Shown here piece by piece: positions 2,857-5,642 of a stretch of DNA of 5,642 bases. Every line of letters begins with the position of its first letter. Positions within the stretch are counted from its first letter, which is position 1. The position numbers and the translations under genes are program-made. The DNA is taken from positions 1 to 5,642 of the forward strand of contig CAJGEA010000135.1 of the NCBI GenBank assembly GCA_904502015.1. Direction: 5' to 3'. The DNA is from an uncultured Clostridia bacterium. GTDB lineage: Bacteria > Bacillota > Clostridia > Oscillospirales > CAG-272. The notes under the pieces are model-generated. The model had not been told where the DNA came from. It did not search any database and worked only from the letters and a program-made list of their open reading frames with translations.

Positions 2857-5642
2857 GAATCGCTCTATATCCGCAAGATCGTGTCCGTGGTGTACGATGA
2901 CTCGGGGAGTATGGGCAAGCCCGAGAGTGGATCCAGGTGGGTGTACGCGAATTACGCCATGCAGGCGTTTTGCGGTATGCTGAACAGCCAGGATCAGCTG
3001 TACGTCACTTACATGAGCGCGGTATACAACAAAGCCCCGGTTCAATCCGTGCAGATCGATCTCTCGGAGAATAAAATTGGGACTTCGCTCCAAAATATCC
3101 GAGACCATTCGGATGTGTCGGGTGGTACTCCCTACGATGCGGTTCAGGTGGCGTTCGACAAGCTGAAGAGCGTTCGGGACTCCAATCCCAACACGCAGTA
3201 TTGGCTGGTCGTTATTACGGACGGTGATTTCCAAGGCTATAATGCCGATGGGGCAAGCTCGGCAGAGGCGCTGAATAATGCCTTCGCCCGTTATTCCAAC
3301 ACGGTTATGCCCAATGGTTCAACACCGCAAACCACATTTTTGGCAATCGGAGCGAGTGTTGGCTCTCCGAAGGAGGATACGAGCAAGGGTATCTATACGT
3401 ACAAGGCGGACAATGTTACCGATATCGTGAATACAATGTCGAAAATGGCCAGCCGTATTTCGGGCAGAAGACGCTTGGAGAAAACAGACATTCAAAGGGT
3501 GGATGACAAGACCATCCGCGTGTCCTCCTCGGTTCCCCTCACGAATATTGCGGTGCTGACCCAGAATTCCTCGGCTCAGATCTCCAAGGCTACCGACGGG
3601 GAGGGGAAGACCATTCCCACGATGCGCAAGGCACCGTTGTATTTCGAGAACAGTGTGGCCAAATTGTCGGGCAGCTCATACCTCCTGGGCAACGCGCAGA
3701 CCGTGATCCCCGCGGGAACCTATACGCTCGCGTTTGACCGTGCGATCGACCTTGCCCAGACCGTCGTGCTGTTTGAGCCGGCGCTGGAGGTTCGCATGAA
3801 GATCACCGTCAACGGTAAGGAAGTGACGGATATATCACAGCTGCAGGAGAAGGATAAGCTGTCGGTTTCCTGCAAGGTCTATGAAACGGGCACCGACAAC
3901 GAGATCAGCGCGACGCTGCTCCCGACTGACACGAAGTACGAGATCGTCATCAAGGAAGGCGGTCAGGTCGTGGCGAGCAATAAGAATACAGCCATGAGCC
4001 TCACGGATTACGTTTTGAAAAACGTGGCGACCGAGATTACGGCCTCCGTGGAAATCGGCGGCTTCAACCCCATCCGTTCTTCGGTTTACTTTACGCCCAC
4101 CAAGTACGTGCCCAAGGTGTACTCGCTCAAGGCAGAGTACGGGGGGAGTGCAACGAGCGTCAAGTATGACGATATTGCCTCCAACAAGGATCTCTCCATT
4201 TGCTTTACCGTCCTTGTGGACGGCGTGCCCGTGACCGACACGGCGGCCGTCAAGGCGCTCAATCCCCGCGTGACTACCTCGGTGGCGGGCAACGAGGGTA
4301 CGGTGAGCTATACGAACGACGGTAAGATCGTCTTTACGCCCAACCGCGCGCAGGCTTCCACCCAGAGTGGCGACGGCTACGACGTGGGCGTTACCTGTGC
4401 CATCGACGGCGGAGCTACGGCCACGAAGTCGTACAAGGTGCTGTTCACCAAATACAGCGTGTCCGCGGCACTGGGCAGTGCCACCGACAGCGTTAAGCTC
4501 AAGGATATTGCCTCCAACAAGGATCTGACTGTGGTGTTTACCGTGTACGCGGACGGCAAGCCCGTGACCGACACGGCGGCCGTCAAGGCACTCAACCCCC
4601 GCGTGACCACCTCGGTGGCGGGCAACGAGGGTACGGTGAGCTATACGAACGACGGCAAGATCGTCTTTACACCGAACCAAGCGCAGGCACCCGTGCAGAG
4701 TACTGACGGCTATGACGTTGGCGTGACCTGCACCGTCAGCGGAGGGGCGTCGGCCACGAAGTCGTATCGCGTGCTGCTGACCAAGTATAGCATGACAGCG
4801 GCGCCGGGCGGTGCCACCGATAGCGTCAAGCTCAAGGATATTGCCTCCAACAAGGATCTTACGGTGGTGTTTACCGTGTATGAGGATGGCACTCCCCTGA
4901 CTGACACGGCGGCTGTCAAGGCGCTCAATCCCCGCGTGACCACCTCGGTGGCGGGGAATAGCGGCGCGATCAGCTATACCGATGACGGCAAGATCGTGTT
5001 TACACCCAATCAGGCGAGCGTGCCCGAGCAGGCGTCGGGAAGCTATGAGGTGAACGTGACGTGTTCGCTGGACGGCGGCATCAGCGCGAGCCAAACGTAC
5101 ACCGTGATGCTCACCCGGTATACCGTGAAGGCCGAGTTCGGCAGCGGCACCAAGAGCGTCAAGTACGACGATATCGCCAAAAACAAGGATATGACGATCT
5201 GCTTTACCGTTCTGGCTGATGGTGAGCCCGTGACGAATTCCGACGAGGTCAAGGCTCTCGCGCCCACCATCGTTGCTTCGCCTCAGGGCAACAGCGGTAC
5301 GGTAACCTATACGGATGACGGCAAGATCGTGTTTACCCCGAACGCCGCGCCCGTAGTGTCGGGAGGCGGACAGGACAGCTTTGAAGTACGCGTGACCTGT
5401 ACCGTCGGTAACGGCGCGAGCGCATCTGAAACCTATACCGTTCTTGTTTCCGACTATCAGATCATTCCCATTGAGGTCACCGACAGCATTGTGAAGACCC
5501 AATTCTTCGGTAACACGGTGAGTGCCTCCTTCTATATCACCAAGGATGGCGTTCGACTGGGCAAGGCTGACGTGGAGCAGGGAATCGCGGTCGAGCTCAA
5601 CGGGGGCCACGCGAAGCTGCTGACCAACGTGACCGTGTCGGA
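2761..5642 (+). CDS. Exported VWA-domain protein with tandem beta-sandwich-like repeats, 3' partial
   Basis: The frame is open for 960 codons and runs off the window without a stop. Residues 1-32 form a Sec signal peptide: basic QKR, a hydrophobic core and AAA before E33. C16 follows LLV and is a poor lipobox. Residues about 36-235 form a von Willebrand A domain with a complete MIDAS metal site: D46-x-S48-x-S50 (YDDSGSMG), T123 (GGTP) and D154 (ITDGD). Such sites bind a divalent cation and usually mediate protein binding. Residues about 255-453 are beta-rich and unrecognised. Residues 454-898 are four tandem repeats of 111-112 residues, probably Ig-like, and a divergent fifth begins at 899. 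The protein should act outside the membrane as a secreted or surface-anchored adhesin or sensor. Any anchor would lie in the unseen C-terminus. It is the last visible gene of the sigma/zinc-protein unit, so it is a likely output or signalling partner of that pair. Confidence 0.93.
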   Translation, partial: MQKRLLSGFIAMLLVCGTVLGALVAFPLKAAAESLYIRKIVSVVYDDSGSMGKPESGSRWVYANYAMQAFCGMLNSQDQLYVTYMSAVYNKAPVQSVQIDLSENKIGTSLQNIRDHSDVSGGTPYDAVQVAFDKLKSVRDSNPNTQYWLVVITDGDFQGYNADGASSAEALNNAFARYSNTVMPNGSTPQTTFLAIGASVGSPKEDTSKGIYTYKADNVTDIVNTMSKMASRISGRRRLEKTDIQRVDDKTIRVSSSVPLTNIAVLTQNSSAQISKATDGEGKTIPTMRKAPLYFENSVAKLSGSSYLLGNAQTVIPAGTYTLAFDRAIDLAQTVVLFEPALEVRMKITVNGKEVTDISQLQEKDKLSVSCKVYETGTDNEISATLLPTDTKYEIVIKEGGQVVASNKNTAMSLTDYVLKNVATEITASVEIGGFNPIRSSVYFTPTKYVPKVYSLKAEYGGSATSVKYDDIASNKDLSICFTVLVDGVPVTDTAAVKALNPRVTTSVAGNEGTVSYTNDGKIVFTPNRAQASTQSGDGYDVGVTCAIDGGATATKSYKVLFTKYSVSAALGSATDSVKLKDIASNKDLTVVFTVYADGKPVTDTAAVKALNPRVTTSVAGNEGTVSYTNDGKIVFTPNQAQAPVQSTDGYDVGVTCTVSGGASATKSYRVLLTKYSMTAAPGGATDSVKLKDIASNKDLTVVFTVYEDGTPLTDTAAVKALNPRVTTSVAGNSGAISYTDDGKIVFTPNQASVPEQASGSYEVNVTCSLDGGISASQTYTVMLTRYTVKAEFGSGTKSVKYDDIAKNKDMTICFTVLADGEPVTNSDEVKALAPTIVASPQGNSGTVTYTDDGKIVFTPNAAPVVSGGGQDSFEVRVTCTVGNGASASETYTVLVSDYQIIPIEVTDSIVKTQFFGNTVSASFYITKDGVRLGKADVEQGIAVELNGGHAKLLTNVTVS
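4120..5454 (+). repeat. Four tandem in-frame repeats (333, 333, 333 and 336 bp)
   Basis: The units are 4120-4452, 4453-4785, 4786-5118 and 5119-5454, encoding residues 454-564, 565-675, 676-786 and 787-898. Each carries a shared order of motifs: a tyrosine start, DIA.NKD, FTV..DG.P.T, VKAL.P, GN.G..(S/T)YT.DGKIVFTPN, then VTC and a final Y.V.L. By hand count, units 1 and 2 share about 77% of residues and units 2 and 3 about 73%. A 23-base block starting at 4171, 4504 and 4837 is identical in the first three units at exact 333-base spacing. The pattern indicates tandem duplication of one domain, probably an Ig-like beta-sandwich. Confidence 0.95.
5455..5642 (+). repeat. Divergent, incomplete fifth repeat-like unit
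   Basis: Residues 899-960 keep only the outline of the repeat: a tyrosine start, ASFYITKDGVRLG in place of the FTV..DG.P.T motif, and a following V.QGIAVELNGG segment. It may be an older member of the same domain family at the end of the array. The unit is cut by the window edge. Confidence 0.45.

Noticed and set aside
2779..3234. 151-codon minus-strand frame
   Set aside because: It is opposite the signal peptide and VWA domain, where the + strand has clear family motifs.
4086..5270. Four short minus-strand frames with similar proteins (starting near 4292, 4625, 4943 and 5270)
   Set aside because: They recur with the 333-base period of the repeats and simply mirror the repeat coding sequence. 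No independent ribosome binding site supports them.
4120..5454. Tandem repeats considered as a CRISPR array
   Set aside because: The units are 333 bases, in frame, similar along their full length and have no unique spacers; they are protein domains.
3835..5610. 591-codon open frame on the minus strand
   Set aside because: It lies wholly opposite the VWA gene, which has a signal peptide, a MIDAS motif and repeats. Its composition (rich in R, H, G) is what results from reading GC-rich coding DNA backwards, and the repeat structure keeps it open.

Overview
The window is about 5.6 kb of moderately GC-rich bacterial DNA. It looks like a Gram-positive gut-type Firmicute, probably Clostridia or Oscillospiraceae-like, because it has strong AGGAGG-type ribosome binding sites, a compact rho-independent terminator, an exact TTGACA/TATAAT promoter and a Sec-exported repeat protein. 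The lineage is inferred from style, not from a marker gene. All five genes lie on the + strand, in two transcription units.

Unit 1 (bases 1-1255) is the end of an operon. It contains the 3' part of a protein that looks like a Rossmann (TrkA-N-like) domain fused to an RyR (ryanodine-receptor repeat) domain. After 26 bases comes a stand-alone 93-residue RyR-domain protein, and then a strong intrinsic terminator. Prokaryotic RyR domains are thought to be small-molecule or nucleotide sensors, so this unit may be a sensing module.

Bases 1256-1514 hold no convincing gene. They contain a near-ideal housekeeping promoter (1388-1416, including an extended -10) flanked by two small inverted repeats that could be operators. 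The resulting leader is about 90 bases.

Unit 2 (1515 to the window end) starts with an unusual sigma-70-like protein that has a clear region 2, an atypical middle and a basic tail. Next is a 73-residue soluble protein with the H-x3-C-x2-C zinc anti-sigma motif. Last is a very large exported protein with a complete VWA metal-binding (MIDAS) site and at least four tandem domains of about 111 residues. This last gene is open from 2761 to the end of the window (960 codons, no stop). It is the true gene there; long open frames on the opposite strand are shadows.

Working model (inference): the sigma factor and its cytoplasmic zinc-binding partner control a surface or secreted VWA adhesin-like protein. 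The upstream RyR proteins could supply an intracellular ligand signal, but the terminator separates the two units and nothing in the sequence proves they act together. The most notable features are the combination itself, the mosaic pattern of the repeats, and an anti-sigma-like protein with no membrane segment next to an exported partner.
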